Part shown: positions 1 through 11,284 of the stretch, piece by piece
Numbering within the stretch: the first letter of the stretch is position 1
Layout: every line of letters starts with the position of its first letter
Assembly (NCBI GenBank): GCA_018417955.1
Contig: JACTVC010000003.1
Span: 3,100,001-3,164,000 of the forward strand
Length of the DNA stretch: 64,000 bases
Direction of reading: 5' to 3'
Source of the DNA: Laccaria trichodermophora
Taxonomy: Eukaryota; Basidiomycota; Agaricomycetes; Agaricales; Hydnangiaceae
Made by a program: the position numbers and the translations under genes
The notes under the pieces: model-generated
Told to the model about the DNA's origin: nothing
The model's database searches: none
What the model saw: only the letters and a program-made list of their open reading frames with translations

Positions 1-102
1 GAGGATACTCACACAAAGCTCCCGGCCCAGAAGAGGCGGCTGCGCGTGGCGAGACAATTCCAGACACTCGCAGAGATACACAAGCTGGGCCACCATCGTT
101 GA
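1..102 (+). CDS. possible terminal exon of a neighbouring gene (partial)
   Basis: The first 102 bases are open in frame 1 and end with TGA at 100-102, encoding a basic, helix-like tail that ends KLGHHR. This would be the 3' end of a gene entering from the left, converging on RRP9 with a gap of about 67 bp. The opposite strand is also open: an ATG at 106 begins MVAQLVYLCECLELS and meets a good donor (GTGAGT) near position 10, so a minus-strand first exon is an equally legible alternative. I do not recognise either peptide and cannot decide between them from this edge. Confidence 0.25.
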   Translation, partial: EDTHTKLPAQKRRLRVARQFQTLAEIHKLGHHR

Positions 103-169
103 ACTGACACATTTAGGACAGACTCGAAGGGATATGATCGTATTTGAATGAAAGAAATAGAGATGTAGA

Positions 170-2219
170 TTAGATTAACGTCCGTGGCGAGAGAGCTACC
201 ACCAACGCCCCGTTCACCACACCATCCCCCTTAACAGACAACCACCTCCCAAACCTATGTTCCTGCCCCATTCCCGCTATGAGCATGATTGGATCCACTT
301 TAGCTCTCCTTCCGTTCTCTTTACCATCTGCACCCGTCCATGAGGCAGCTTCAATGGTTCCTCGTGGAGGCGTGATGAGCTGCAAAGAGTTAACGACACC
401 TGGGGCCGGAATGGTCCCGACAAGAGAGAATGATTTGAGTTTTGCGTCGAGCTTCCATAACCGCACATCGCCATCCCATGATCCTGAAAGTTGAAGATTA
501 GATTGTAAGATGGGCGAATTTTGAAATAGGACATTACCTGATGCTATAATGTCCGAATATCGCAAACTTGCAAGCGCGGTGACCCATCGTGGTGTTTGAA
601 TGAGACCTTCGGTACTTGAATGAGTTTCATGGAAACCATGAGCGATAGCCTGAGTGAAGACGGGCTTCTTTTTCAGAGTTGTCCACAAACAAATGGACCT
701 GAGGAAAAAGACATCAGCGATCTCGACTAATCAGCGAAGAAAGAATACACACCCACTGTCACCACCACTGATGAAGGTCGTCTCATCGATCATGGCAACA
801 CACTGGAGGCTCCCCTCGACGAACTTCTTTTCCCGCTCCTTTCCCTTTGATCGTGACACTGGGTCCATGCCGTCCTCATCCTCATCATCACCTTCGTCGT
901 CACCTCTCAAACCACCCTCCAAAACTTCCCTCACCCGACTGCGACCACCACCCCGAAACACGAGTTGTGTTTCGTCAACAATCTTCCAGTATCTTGCAGT
1001 TTTGTCACGGCCGCCTACCGTGATACAAGTCTCCCCACGAAGTGCATCAAGCCCCAATACGTGATCTTGGTGCCCAAATAGTGTTTCCACATAACCCATA
1101 ACGGACGGGGTAAGATCGTATACTTTGACCGTACGATCAAAGGAACTGGAGTAGAGTTGATTGGTTCCTTTCCGAAAAGCAAGATTCTGAGGAGGCAGCC
1201 ATTAGTGCAAGTACCGTAGGCCGAGATGGAAAGGAACACACTGATATAGTATCCTTATGTCCAAAATGTCCAGAAAAGCCTTTAATCCACTCAGCTTTCT
1301 CCGTATCCCACACTCCCAACCTCCGATCCTTCCCTGCACTAGCCAGGAGCTTTCCATCCCCATTGAGGGCCAACGAGAGCACCTCGTCTGTATGGCCCTT
1401 AATTTCAGCGTCCGATGACGCCTTCCCCTTGCCTTTTCCCTTTACATCAGCAGTTGGTCGGACCTTGTAGAAAGTCGAGACCTTTTTTCCCGTAGAGAGG
1501 TCCCATTTAATGATAGACCCCTCTTTGCCTGCGGTGAACATAAATTTCCCGGACTCTGAGGCGACGGCGGATGTTACGGAGAACCGGTGCCCCCGCGTGC
1601 GGAGGACAGCCGTTGGTGGTTGGGTAAAGTCAAACTAGAGTGAGGCATGGTGAGAGAAGGTCGCAAGTAATGGGACGCGAATCGTACAGAGTCTGCGATG
1701 AATAGATGAACTTTCCCAGAATGTTCCATCACATCCTGCTTCAGCCTCGCGGAGATGAGCTCCTTGTCAATTTGAGCAGCGTCAAACTCGCCCTCAGCTA
1801 ATCTGTAGAGTCAGAAAAAACGCATCCAAAAACACACAATCGAATAACTCACCCAGCCCCATCTTAACGTTCTCCAGGTGCAATTTTGCCAACCGTAACC
1901 GCTTCTCAGCGGGCGTCTCATCCTCGTCCTCCTCCCCACTAACGTGATCGTCAAAGTCCACATCACCCCTCAGGTCCATATCATCAATATCTCCCTCTCC
2001 TTCGTCCGTCTTGTCTGAAAGTTCTTCGTCCGCAGCCCGACCATGGGACTTGGAGGTCTTCTGGACGCCGTTCGGCTTGCCTCCATGTTTCTTCGTCGTG
2101 TCCCGCGAAGTATTGGAGCCTTTGCGGGCGAATTTTTTCCCATGCGTAGGTGGCCCCCCAGTAGAATCTGCGCGCTTCCTTTTGCGCGGTTTGGAGGAGG
2201 CGAAGAAGAAATCGGGCAT
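170..2219 (-). CDS. RRP9: U3 snoRNP-associated WD40 protein Rrp9 (U3-55K homologue)
   Basis: Rrp9 binds the box C/D U3 snoRNA particle in the nucleolus and is needed for early cleavages of pre-18S rRNA. The start at 2219 gives an N-terminus beginning MPDFFFASSKPRKRKR, a basic nuclear/nucleolar signal, then an acidic stretch and the family hallmark ETPAEKRLRLAKLHLENVKM. After an intron with donor GTGAGT near 1846, the exons encode WD repeats, including GHTDEVLSLALNGDGKLLASAGKD, GHQDHVLGLD and a terminal repeat ending GRWLSVKGDGVVNGALVV. An acidic/basic insertion (GDDEGDDEDEDG) sits between two propeller blades around 830-960. Several short introns interrupt the gene. An upstream in-frame ATG at 2333 adds a Cys-rich leader unlike the family, so 2219 is preferred. 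The assignment rests on the N-terminal signature plus the propeller; only the exact exon borders are uncertain. Confidence 0.92.
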
Positions 2220-2630
2220 GGAGAATACTGGACTTTGTGCAACTAAAAAAAATTGGTGCTTGTTTGGATTGTTGTTTGATGTGGATCGTGTCGGTAAGCA
2301 GATGCAAGCACCCAACTTGATTGGCACTTCCACAGTCGTTTCAGAACGCCGGCTATGAAGTTCATGTCATCGTGACATAAGTACAGTCTTTCCCTGGAGT
2401 ACGACTATGTAAGTATGGCGTTGTTGTTGCTTCGATTCTCGTTATCCAGGTAAGGTAGGGTCGAGTTATGAGATGATGCAAAATGGTGATGAGAACAAAA
2501 TCTAAGGGGCCATATCATATAACTGCCAAAACCATACAACTACACAAGATGACACCTGATACGAAAAGTACAGGACGGTAGGCGCACTCAATCAAACAAT
2601 TGCAAGAAACGAAATAATAATGCGCGATGC
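2220..2630. other. intergenic interval between RRP9 and the copper-fist gene
   Basis: About 410 bp between the RRP9 start and the copper-fist gene stop, both on the minus strand. It should hold the RRP9 promoter and the 3' end of the upstream gene. A T-rich tract lies just upstream of the RRP9 start. No coding frame, RNA gene or repeat is apparent. Confidence 0.5.
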
Positions 2631-4626
2631 TCAACATATATTCATACTATCCAAAGTCGGGTCATACCGACCATCATACGATCCTTCACTACTACCCGGG
2701 TTGCTCGCAGCATATGAGAGCTGATTCGAGGGAGCGGTCGCCCTTCCCCTACTGCCAGGAATGGGTGAAACGCTGGTGGAAGAGGACGTCGGGCCTGTAT
2801 GAATCAAAGGGGGCCGAACGTTCAGCTGCGGGGCTGACCGTACACCTTCTACGTTCCCAAACACAGATAGCCCTTGGATGCGCCCGCTAGGCCTGTAAGG
2901 CACGCTCCCTGGCATAGAAGAGCGATCAAGGGAACCCTGTTGGCTCGATTGAGACGACGTCGAAGGTGAACGACTGCGCGATTGGTCGGCCATCATGTAG
3001 TAGTTGTTGTTAAGCAAGGAACCTGAAGGGAAGAGGGGGTCGAGGGCCCGATCGTTGTACGGAGCAGAGGAACTAGCGCTTTGCCTCCTTTTAGACAAAC
3101 AAGGGGATGTTCGCTCCATAGAGGTGGCAAACACGTCTGTAGCAGAGGGAAAAGAGTCCTGGGATTCACATGACTCGCAGTCGCATTGGCCTGGGGGACA
3201 GATGCATCGGGTGACACAGCAGTCAGGTTGAGAGAACAATTGAGCGCTAGTCGAGTCAGGTATGGGGGACAATCTGCTGCCCCATGATTGCTGCTGGTCA
3301 AAGGACTGCGTCGCATAATTATCAAATGCAGGTGCAGTTGAGGAGTTGGAAGAGATTTGGCGAAGCCATTCATCAATAGAGTCTGTTTGGTCTGGTATTG
3401 ATAAAGCCGTATCGGCGGGCAAGAAGGGTGGAAGAGATAGAATAGTGCAATCCAGACAGGCTGCACAAGCTCCTGGGTTAGTACAGGACGAGAAGGCGGT
3501 CGACGATGGGGCGGTGGCAGCACCGTTATGATGGAAGCAGCCAGGACATTGGCAACCGTCACCACAACCACACATGGAAGGGAACGTATCGTCAACCTCC
3601 GTGCTTGGTGCGACCCATTGGGCGCCGTTCGATGCAGGCATCACCGGGTAGTGATCGCTGAACGTCTGTTCGTTGACAGGATATGAAGATGTAGGTGGTT
3701 CAGGCGAGATGGGGTAAGACTGAGGTTGTACGAGGTACTGGTGACTCATACCGTACGCACGCCCGTACGGGCTGAAGACGTTGTCATGATGACGGCTAGT
3801 GTGGTGTCCCCGAGGTGTGCTAGTCGATGGGTTGTGTACAGGCCCACATACGGGAGTCCCAGCAGGGGGGCGGGGCAGAACAGGCCGAAGCTCGGCGATA
3901 CGAGCCATGATCTGAGAGGACGTTCTCGACGGGTGGCGGGGAGGCATATAGCCATCCGCAGCAGAAGCCTGCTGGCCATCGGATACAGAACGGTTCCGAT
4001 TTTTAGATGGAGCCTGCCTGGGTGTGCAACACTGACAATCGCCGCCTGCTTTGCACATGCAGCTACTTCCCAACCCTATGGTTCGATCAGCATGCTAGCG
4101 AAAGGGGAAAAGGTCACATAGCAGAAGCTGCATACCACCATGGTCAGAGTCAGAAGATGCTCCGTCCGTAGAGTTCTGAATCGCAACCGACGTTTCCAAG
4201 GCTTCAGGCAAGCCGTGCGGAAACGCGGCGCTCTCAAATCCCGGCTTAGTACCTGGTCAGTGAAAAACATGCAATGCAACCTTATCCATGAGCCGACCGT
4301 AGATCAGAATAAATAGAGGTGACACACACCTTTCTTTGTAAGGGCCGAGGAAGACGAAAATTGAGAATTGTTGTATGCTTTAGATTCACAGGAACATTTG
4401 ACGTGGACTTGTTTTGTTTTGCGAAGCTCTCGACAGTGCTCACACTGCGTCACTGGGCGTCCTTTCTTTTTAATTTCAAAAAGAGGGCGATCGCTGTGTT
4501 TGCATGCAGATGACCGATGGCCTTTAATGCAGGTCTCGCTGTAGAGATCGATGAGTACAACAGCATGGACGATAGAACGAACGACCCAGACCATGCGTAT
4601 TTTTTGCTGCTGATAATCTGCGACAT
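2631..4626 (-). CDS. copper-fist transcription factor with Cys-rich clusters
   Basis: A nuclear metal-responsive regulator of the Cuf1/Ace1/Mac1 type. Exon 1 is only 35 nt (4592-4626, beginning MSQIISSKKYA). A 53-nt intron (4539-4591, GTCTGG...CTACAG) splits the first zinc-binding cysteine codon. Splicing gives the complete fist: CETC, eight residues, CKH, then the minor-groove loop KKKGRP, CEHC, and CSC. Later exons run through a Ser/Asp-rich linker to a long C-terminal part (2631-4073) with several Cys clusters: CMCKAGGDCQCC, CGCGDGCQCPGC, CAACLDC and CICPPGQCDCESC. In this family such clusters bind Cu(I) or sense metal. Whether it activates copper uptake or detoxification genes cannot be told from sequence. 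The family is certain from the fist; the internal exon borders near 4076-4320 are approximate. Confidence 0.9.
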
Positions 4627-6186
4627 GGTCAGACATCGGTAGGGGTGTCATAGAAGAACTTGACACACCATTGTGAGAATGAGGCGACGCTGGCGAGGAA
4701 CGCCCGCCAGCGACAAGCGCAGACTGTGTTATTGAGATGAAAGAAAGCTGGGGGCGAGTGGGTTGTATTTAATCGCCATGTATGTGGTGGGTGGGTGGGA
4801 TGTGTACTAGCGTTGACAGGCCCGATCTTCCTTAAACACGCGCACAGACCATGCACTGGTTTCATCACAATATAAATAAACATGAGCAAGCATGTTGTCA
4901 CTTGTGTGACAATCTTACCCCTTCCATCGCGAAGTTTCTTTTCATTCACCCACACCGCCCTGTGAACTGAAAAGAACTTTTGCCCCTATACCAGATCGCC
5001 ACTTTACGGATTTGAACGAAGGAGCACACGCCTCTAGCTGCCTCTAGCCTCTGTCGATAAGCCAAAGCTTCATGCACACGACGATTACCTGGAAGCTAAT
5101 GCTGCTATCCGATGCAGGTGAGCACCGATAACCGACTGGCCAACGTTCACTATTTAAATTTGCTTCTACATCATGTATACATACGACCTTCCTAGACTTC
5201 CCCCATCAAGTCCTGTCTTGAGGGGTTTTCGCCACAGGTCCGCTCTTTCCGCTGCTCAAAAAATCTTTATTTGCGACTGTTCCTCTTTGTCTGCTTGCAC
5301 GCTGCTGGCTGGCTCTCTTCTCTCTTTGGACACTTTACACAGCCTTTGCTGTTTCCTAACATTGCGAAGATTACAAATGATCGAGATGTTAAAGGAAGAC
5401 AGCACTACAAGTGTAATTATGGGAATACTTAGGCGACTCGTTTCTGTCTTTAGATCTTCTTCCTCCCCATCACCTGCTCTCTCGGTACACATGCTGTGGC
5501 GTGTTCAGATAAGTTCTCTTCGCCAGTCTTCACCTAGTGGATCCGTCGACGAACTGTACCCGGTACCACTTTCATCTTTACAACAGGTGCTCCTCTTACA
5601 GCACTCCCGCGAAGCACTGAACAGTGATTGATCAAGCGTCTGACGACATCGCCATCCAGACCCCCGTCGCCATCTTACGATATGGACAAGAATATTGGCG
5701 TGCGCGCGGTGACCCAACACTTCAAAAGAGGACACCAGGCAGGGCTGCGCCAGGAGACAAGGCCACGCTGAGGGATTTTCGCTTTTGACATGGCCTGGTT
5801 ATGTTTCCATCTCCCATTCCACAATGTTCGGAACGAAGTGGCTATCTCTCATGTCAATAAGATACGCCACTTGCGAGTGACGACCACGGGTTCAATTCAT
5901 AAGAGACTATACAACATATTCTCGCAAGTTGGGAATCCTGGCTAGCGCCGCTGCGCTCGCACAGACACCGTCGCCATGTTTTTCCTTGGCTTCATAGTCA
6001 GGTGGCCTGACCCTATTTCCCCGAATTTTGGGAGCGATGACGTCGACAGGTCTTGAGGTCTGTACCTATTTATAGATTGATTGGTCTATATATAAACGCC
6101 CATATGAAGGTCATGAATTCAAACAACGAATCATTGGAACGTTTGCGGAGAGATTTGAGAACCGGCTGCAACCAAATTGATAAGGG
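4627..6186. other. intergenic region with no convincing gene
   Basis: This interval holds the upstream region of the copper-fist gene and a further 1.2 kb up to the inverted-repeat element. Open frames on both strands at 5173-5735 overlap each other, lack recognisable domains and show no consistent exon structure, so I do not call them. No RNA gene or clear repeat was seen. Confidence 0.5.
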
Positions 6187-6191
6187 ATGAG

Positions 6192-7215
6192 CCCCTGTGA
6201 AAACCACGGCGGTTTAGTTTGGCTCGGATCTGCTCAGATCGGACAAACGAAAATTCATTAGATTTAAACTGACAACAACCGATGATTTAGACTATATCCG
6301 ATGAAAATATGCTCATATCGGCTGGGGTGAGCTCCTTCACAGATCTAAAATGTTGCCAACTGATTATATCGGTTTGCTACAGTTGTGAACGAAAGGTAGG
6401 ATTTTTTCAATAGAACGGTGCTATATTCAATACTAGGGCCATTGGAATGAATGTACGTTGCAATATACAATAGTAGGCAGTACAAGAAACTATAGAATCT
6501 GAAGGCGACGGCACCCCATAACGGCGCTGCTACAGGTGCCCTGGTTGCAACATCCGACCCCGTAGACCACCAGGCTCTATCCCCACACCCCACTGACCCA
6601 ACCACCGCCCGATACTTGTTGCACAGCTAGACCGGCATCCGAGTCATTGACCTAATAATCAGATTGTGATTCAAAATGGCTCCAAGTTTGAGTAAGATGT
6701 GACTCCACCTATGTATTCCGATGGAGGGAGGCATTGTAGTACCCTTCATTCAAAGTACCTGGCCAGGTACTTTGAATGAAGGGTATAGAAAGGGGTTGAG
6801 GTGCTCGCTCTTCCAAAAACAGGCAGTTGGAGGGGAGATGACGGAAGAGGGTAAAGAGGGTGCGGGGGTGGCGACGTGGTGGTAGGAAGGAAACGGAAAA
6901 CTTTCAGAATCCAACGGACCGGATGCGCGTGATAGAGGTGCGTGTGAAAGAGGACTTGGACAGAATCGACGACGCGAAGTTACATAATTCCGATGTAGCG
7001 CACGCGAAGCGAAATGTCGCTTACAAACAACCTACAAATCCGCTAAGATTTTTATTGCCTGGTGAAAGAAAATGGACAACTTACGAATTTTCATGTGGAA
7101 TGAGTTTTGCCAAGCCAATTTTACTTCGTTATGAACCGATTAGAACAGATAATTTTGAACAAATCCTTTTTAAACATATGTAATCCGAACTAAACCACCG
7201 TGGTTTTCACAGGGG
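6192..7215. mobile_element. non-autonomous DNA transposon with 31-bp TIRs and 5-bp target duplication
   Basis: The left end (6192-6222) begins CCCCTGTGAAAACCACGG and the right end (7185-7215) is its reverse complement, with only two differences in 31 positions. The element is 1,024 bp and is flanked by a direct repeat ATGAG (6187-6191 and 7216-7220), read as the target-site duplication. The interior has no transposase; a short open frame at 6860-7183 has no recognisable domain. Terminal repeats plus the duplication make this a cut-and-paste element; the superfamily is not assigned. The well-preserved TIRs suggest a fairly recent insertion. Confidence 0.8.
6740..6785. repeat. perfect 46-bp palindrome inside the TIR element
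   Basis: The two 23-base arms, beginning TACCCTTCATTCAAAGTACC, are exactly inverted around the centre at 6762/6763 with no spacer. Such a sequence would extrude as a cruciform or form a perfect hairpin in single strands. It lies near the middle (6703) of the 1,024-bp element. It could be two TIRs of a second, gutted element joined head to head. Confidence 0.9.
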
Positions 7216-7510
7216 ATGAGCGCTGAGCTACTGCTTGTTCACCCACTGCCGTGTCGCTTGGTGGTTTAGAAAGACGGAGAAAATTCCTCTTGTGCTGATC
7301 AGCGATTACAACAGATAGACCTCTTCGTCCTTGGAAATAAAAATACAGGTAGAACCTAGGCGCCGACCAAAAAAAAACCGAACATTTTTGTTATTCTCAA
7401 AAAGTCACATTCACTCCAAGCTTCCAACTCGATACGAACTGCCTTTAAATCAAAATCAAAAATTCCAAGAGCTGTAAAGCTCAACCAACTCCAAATATTT
7501 TGAACTCCCT

Positions 7511-7963
7511 TTAGCATGCAGGGATGGGTGCGCTCCAGGAAATATAGTGGCCAAACGCCATCGCGACGTAGTACCCATTAGTGAGCTTAGCCCAACCACT
7601 ACAAAATCAAAATCAACACCTCACAAAGAAGAAAAAACCAGAACATTATACGCACGCGTCTCCGTCAACGACGGTAGTATCCGTCCTAGTATAACAATTG
7701 ATGGAAATCTTGGTTCCCTTCGCATACTGTCCGATAGCAGCGCAGCTCGTCCTGGGGCAGGTGCGGTACCTGAGCCCATCAACAACGACGGTGCCCGAAA
7801 CGGCGCGTTTCTCAAGCGCGCGTGTGTCGAGGTCGAATTCGGCCGGTGGACTGTAGACTGTGGGCTCGGCGTCAGAAATGGCGTCGGCGACAGGGTTCGG
7901 CGCGGGCGTCGCAGCGACCTGGGTGATGGCGAGAGCGATAAGAGGGAGAATAGAGAACTTCAT
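7511..7963 (-). CDS. small secreted protein with SH3-like domain
   Basis: Two exons (7656-7963 and 7511-7598) joined across a 57-nt intron (GTGCGT...TTGTAG) give 131 residues. Residues 1-18 (MKFSILPLIALAITQVAA) are a clear signal peptide. A short propeptide-like stretch ends in a dibasic LEKR site, suggesting Kex2-type processing. The mature part begins AVSGTVVVDGLRYRTCPRTS and continues with GQYAKGTKISINCYT; exon 2 adds GWAKLTNGYYV and ends in Cys. This arrangement matches the bacterial-type SH3 (SH3b) fold found in small fungal secreted proteins, where it often accompanies wall-binding or hydrolase functions. There are several cysteines, consistent with an extracellular disulfide-bonded protein. 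Substrate and role are unknown. Confidence 0.8.
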
Positions 7964-9144
7964 AGTGGTGCGTTGAGTAACGGGTCGAAGCGAGAGAGAA
8001 CTTGCTTGTACTGAAACCTAGCCGTGGCTTTCCCGTATTTTATAGGTTTCGCTCTGACTATGATATCAACGCATCGCAGCCGACTTTTACTTTAATGGGT
8101 AGTTGGAAGTGATACACATCTCGATCCATGCGTACCAAGAAAATAACGAAACGCGACGAAGCTACGCACACCCCATTTTTTTTCTTGGTTTAAGGGACCA
8201 GAATTCAGAGGAAGAATTTCGGACCATTGCAGTGGTTCTTCGAAAGTGATAGGTATCTGCTTGGCACTCCACGCAGTCTTTTGTCGCTGATTTCTCGCCG
8301 ATGAAAAGCCTTGCGTTTTCACGGTAAGAGCCTCGTTCTGATGATTCTGATTTTTACTGATTTTTACCGGAGCGCCATGTGAATTTTTGTTGCGAAATTC
8401 TCTGCGGTTGGTGAAACCATTCCACGTCCTACCTGCATTCTATATTACTCCCGGATGACGTCTCATATGGCCAGTTATTTTATCTTGTGAAAGAACCGCA
8501 AGCTTGCAACGCCAAGAAATCGTCTATGGAAGTTCATCAAGTCTAACGTTCATGGTCTCCGTGCAGGGCGAACAGTACTAGATGGAGGACTGGTGCTCAT
8601 TAATTCCCACATGAAACGGTTGACTAGATTTTATGAACGGAGGTTGAGTGAATTATTTATACAGACGACCTAGAAAATTATCTGAGTTGTCATCAAATCC
8701 AAGAGTATCTCAGTGCGGCGGAGTCCGAGTCGAGCGTGCGTGTCTCTACACAAGGTCTTTAAAAAAGTATCAAAAGCTGGTCTATATTTGATCTCGCTAC
8801 TCCAAGCCTCGGCATCAGCTCCATAATAGACATGGAGTGATTTTCTGCGTACGAGAATAAAGAAGAAGAAAAAAAAACTTTGATTTGGCGCACGCCTCGG
8901 ACGAAATTTATATAAACAATTTGGCAATCCAGAGAGGTGAGATTTCTCGGGTACAGCAAAGTACACAAATGTCACAAACTGTAATGACCAGCTTCTGATA
9001 CATTGCACTATGTATTAATCATTTTGAAGTGAGAATAGCTCTGCGCTGTGCACTAGTTGGACAGCTACAATGAAGGAGGCTGTTGTGTATAAAACCGTCC
9101 TTGTGACCGTTTTCTTGCAAGTCACGCTTTCTCCCAAAATACCG
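7964..9144. other. intergenic region between secreted protein and aminotransferase
   Basis: About 1.2 kb between divergent genes. It contains a TATA-like stretch just upstream of 7963 (tattttatagg near 8036) that may serve the secreted-protein gene. The short open frames here (8092-8322, 8670-9008) have no domain features. No repeats or RNA genes noticed. Confidence 0.45.
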
Positions 9145-10957
9145 ATGACCCCTCTTGCATCTGCCATGCGGCGTTTGTCATTTCAATCGATAACTTTCCG
9201 ACGGTCATTCTCCTCTTCTCCTCCAATGCGCGATCTTACCATTGACACCCTCAACCCCGCTTTCCTCAAAGTCGAGTATGCCGTACGTGGCGAGCTCGCC
9301 ATCAAGGCAGAGGCACTTCGCGACCAACTCAAGGGGCCTACCCATCGGCTTCCCTTTGATAAGGTCATCTCGTCCAATATTGGAAATCCGCAGCAGAAGG
9401 GGTTGGATCAACCACCTATTACCTTTACGCGCCAGGTATGTCTGGATCAAAAGTGCTTGGTGGACGTGCGGTGTGCAGCGGTACGCTGGAGGGGTCGTGT
9501 CTACTCATGTATCCTTCGCCATGATCTTTGCGTTGTTGTGACTGTATCTCCAGCTTCGGCCGAAGGGTACAATCCGACGCTTTTTATAGCAACACGCCGG
9601 TTATGATGCTATGGCCGCTTCTTCAACCTCTTTCCGACTCCTGATCTCCTTCGTTTCTGTCCGGACTGATCGTATTGATGCTAGGTTGCCGCGTTAATGG
9701 AATGGCCAGCTCTCGCTGACCTCGCGCCGGACGCGTTCCCGAAAGACGTTATCGCCCGCGCAAAGGAGTTGCGAGATGAGATTGGTTCGATCGGCGCGTA
9801 CTCCCATAGCCAAGGTGTCCCTTTCATTCGCAAGAGCGTTGCCAAATTCATCCAAGGTGGGTTTCTCTCCTTACCCGGTTGGAGCGTCTATGAACCCTCC
9901 ATCTTCAGATCGAGATGGCTTCCCCTCAGACCCGAACAACATATTCCTAACTGGGGGAGCATCAGCCGGCGTATCACTATTGATATCCATGCTCATCTCA
10001 TCTCCGACCTCCGGCATCCTAATTCCCATCCCCCAATATCCCTTATACACGGCAACCCTCGCACAAAACTCAGGCGTCGGCATACCCTACTACCTCGACG
10101 AATCCTCAGGATGGTCCACCTCCGTCGCCTCCATCGAAGCCGCCATCAAGAAGTCACATAAAGACGGCATTGTACCCAAAGCCCTGGTCATCATCAACCC
10201 CGGCAACCCAACTGGCGCCCTTCTAGACGAAGCAACCCAAATCGCCCTCGTCAAGCTGTGTGAAGAACACTCCCTCGTCATACTCGCAGACGAAGTCTAC
10301 CAAGCCAATCTCCATCAACGCCAAACACACACATTCACCTCATTCAAAAAGGTCGTGCGGCAGACACAGTCCCCCGTTCCCCTCGTCTCCTTCCATTCCA
10401 TCTCCAAAGGCGTCTCGGGCGAATGCGGTCGTCGAGGCGGGTATTTCGAGTGCACGAACTTTTCAAAAGAGGTCGTCGCCCTCATCTACAAGATGGTTTC
10501 CGTAAGTTTGTGCCCACCGCTCCAGGGGCAAATCGGTGTAGACTCAATGGTGCGCCCACCTAAAGAGGGCGAGGAGAGTTACCCACTATGGAAGAAGGAG
10601 ACGGACACGATCCATCAAGCGTTGGCGTCACGCACGAAGATCATGTCTGAGCGGTTGAACGCGCTTCCTGGCGTGTCTTGTGTTGATTCCCCTGGGGCTT
10701 TATACTTGTTCCCACAGGTCAAGCTGTCGGACAAGGCGATCGATGCGGCCAAGGAGGCCGGGAAGGAACCCGACGTATTTTATGCACTCGGGCTGTTGGA
10801 TGAGACTGGGATATGTGTTGTTGCGGGCAGTGGGTTTGGGCAGAAGGAAGGCGAGTGGCATTACCGGTTGACGTGCTTGTGTCCCGGTGTAGAAGAGTAT
10901 GTGGGCAAATTAGAAAAGTTCCATCAGGAATGGGTGGAGAAGTACGGGAAGGAGTGA
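9145..10957 (+). CDS. ALT1: alanine aminotransferase (class I/II PLP enzyme)
   Basis: Catalyses reversible transfer of the amino group of alanine to 2-oxoglutarate, giving pyruvate and glutamate. Three exons fit: 9145-9435, 9685-9856 and 9909-10957 (503 residues). The N-terminus is Arg/Ser-rich without acidic residues (RRLSFQSITFRRSFSSSP), consistent with a mitochondrial presequence. Family features in order are the conserved start TLNPAFLKVEYAVRGEL, substrate-site SNIGNPQ, LTGGASAGV for PLP phosphate contacts, NPGNPTGA, the ADEVYQ aspartate that contacts the pyridine nitrogen, and the PLP lysine in SFHSISKGVSGECGRRGGYFE. The first intron (249 nt) is unusually long for this window; an unseen small exon there is possible. 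An upstream in-frame ATG at 9070 exists, but the presequence-like start at 9145 fits better. Confidence 0.93.
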
Positions 10958-11140
10958 ATATAGCTCTGAGCTTTGTAGATCTACTGTCTGTTGTACATTT
11001 TGTATATATTATTTGGAAGGAATAAGGATGATCCGTGTGGGGACCCATTTTCTCTGAGATTATCCAGCACAAGAACTGGCCAGCATGGGGGTTCAAATTT
11101 TGGTCAAAATTTACCAAAAAACAGAATCACACGCCTCATT

Positions 11141-11221
11141 TCCTTCTAGCCGACTTGAACGACTGACCTCGTCATACCAATCCATACTAGTGACGCGCTC
11201 TACCAACTGAGCTAAGAAGGA
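11141..11221 (-). tRNA. tRNA-Thr (anticodon AGU) with a 9-nt intron
   Basis: On the minus strand the sequence folds as a full cloverleaf. Acceptor TCCTTCT pairs perfectly with AGAAGGA. The D arm is GCTC-AGTTGGTA-GAGC, the anticodon stem CGTCA/TGACG, the variable loop AGGTC, and the T arm AGTCG-TTCAAGT-CGGCT. The 16-base anticodon loop is explained by anticodon AGT followed by A37 and a nine-base intron (TGGATTGGT) at the canonical 37/38 position. Without the intron it is 72 nt. It lies between convergent protein genes. Confidence 0.9.
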
Positions 11222-11284
11222 CTTGTTATCTATTTCTCAATGAGTCATAAGCCACTTGTCTGACGCTATCCCACCGAATCAAGC

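Noticed and set aside
5173..5735. Overlapping open frames of 76-152 codons on both strands
   Set aside because: No domain, no signal or membrane feature that makes sense, no splice pattern, and the frames on opposite strands compete for the same DNA.
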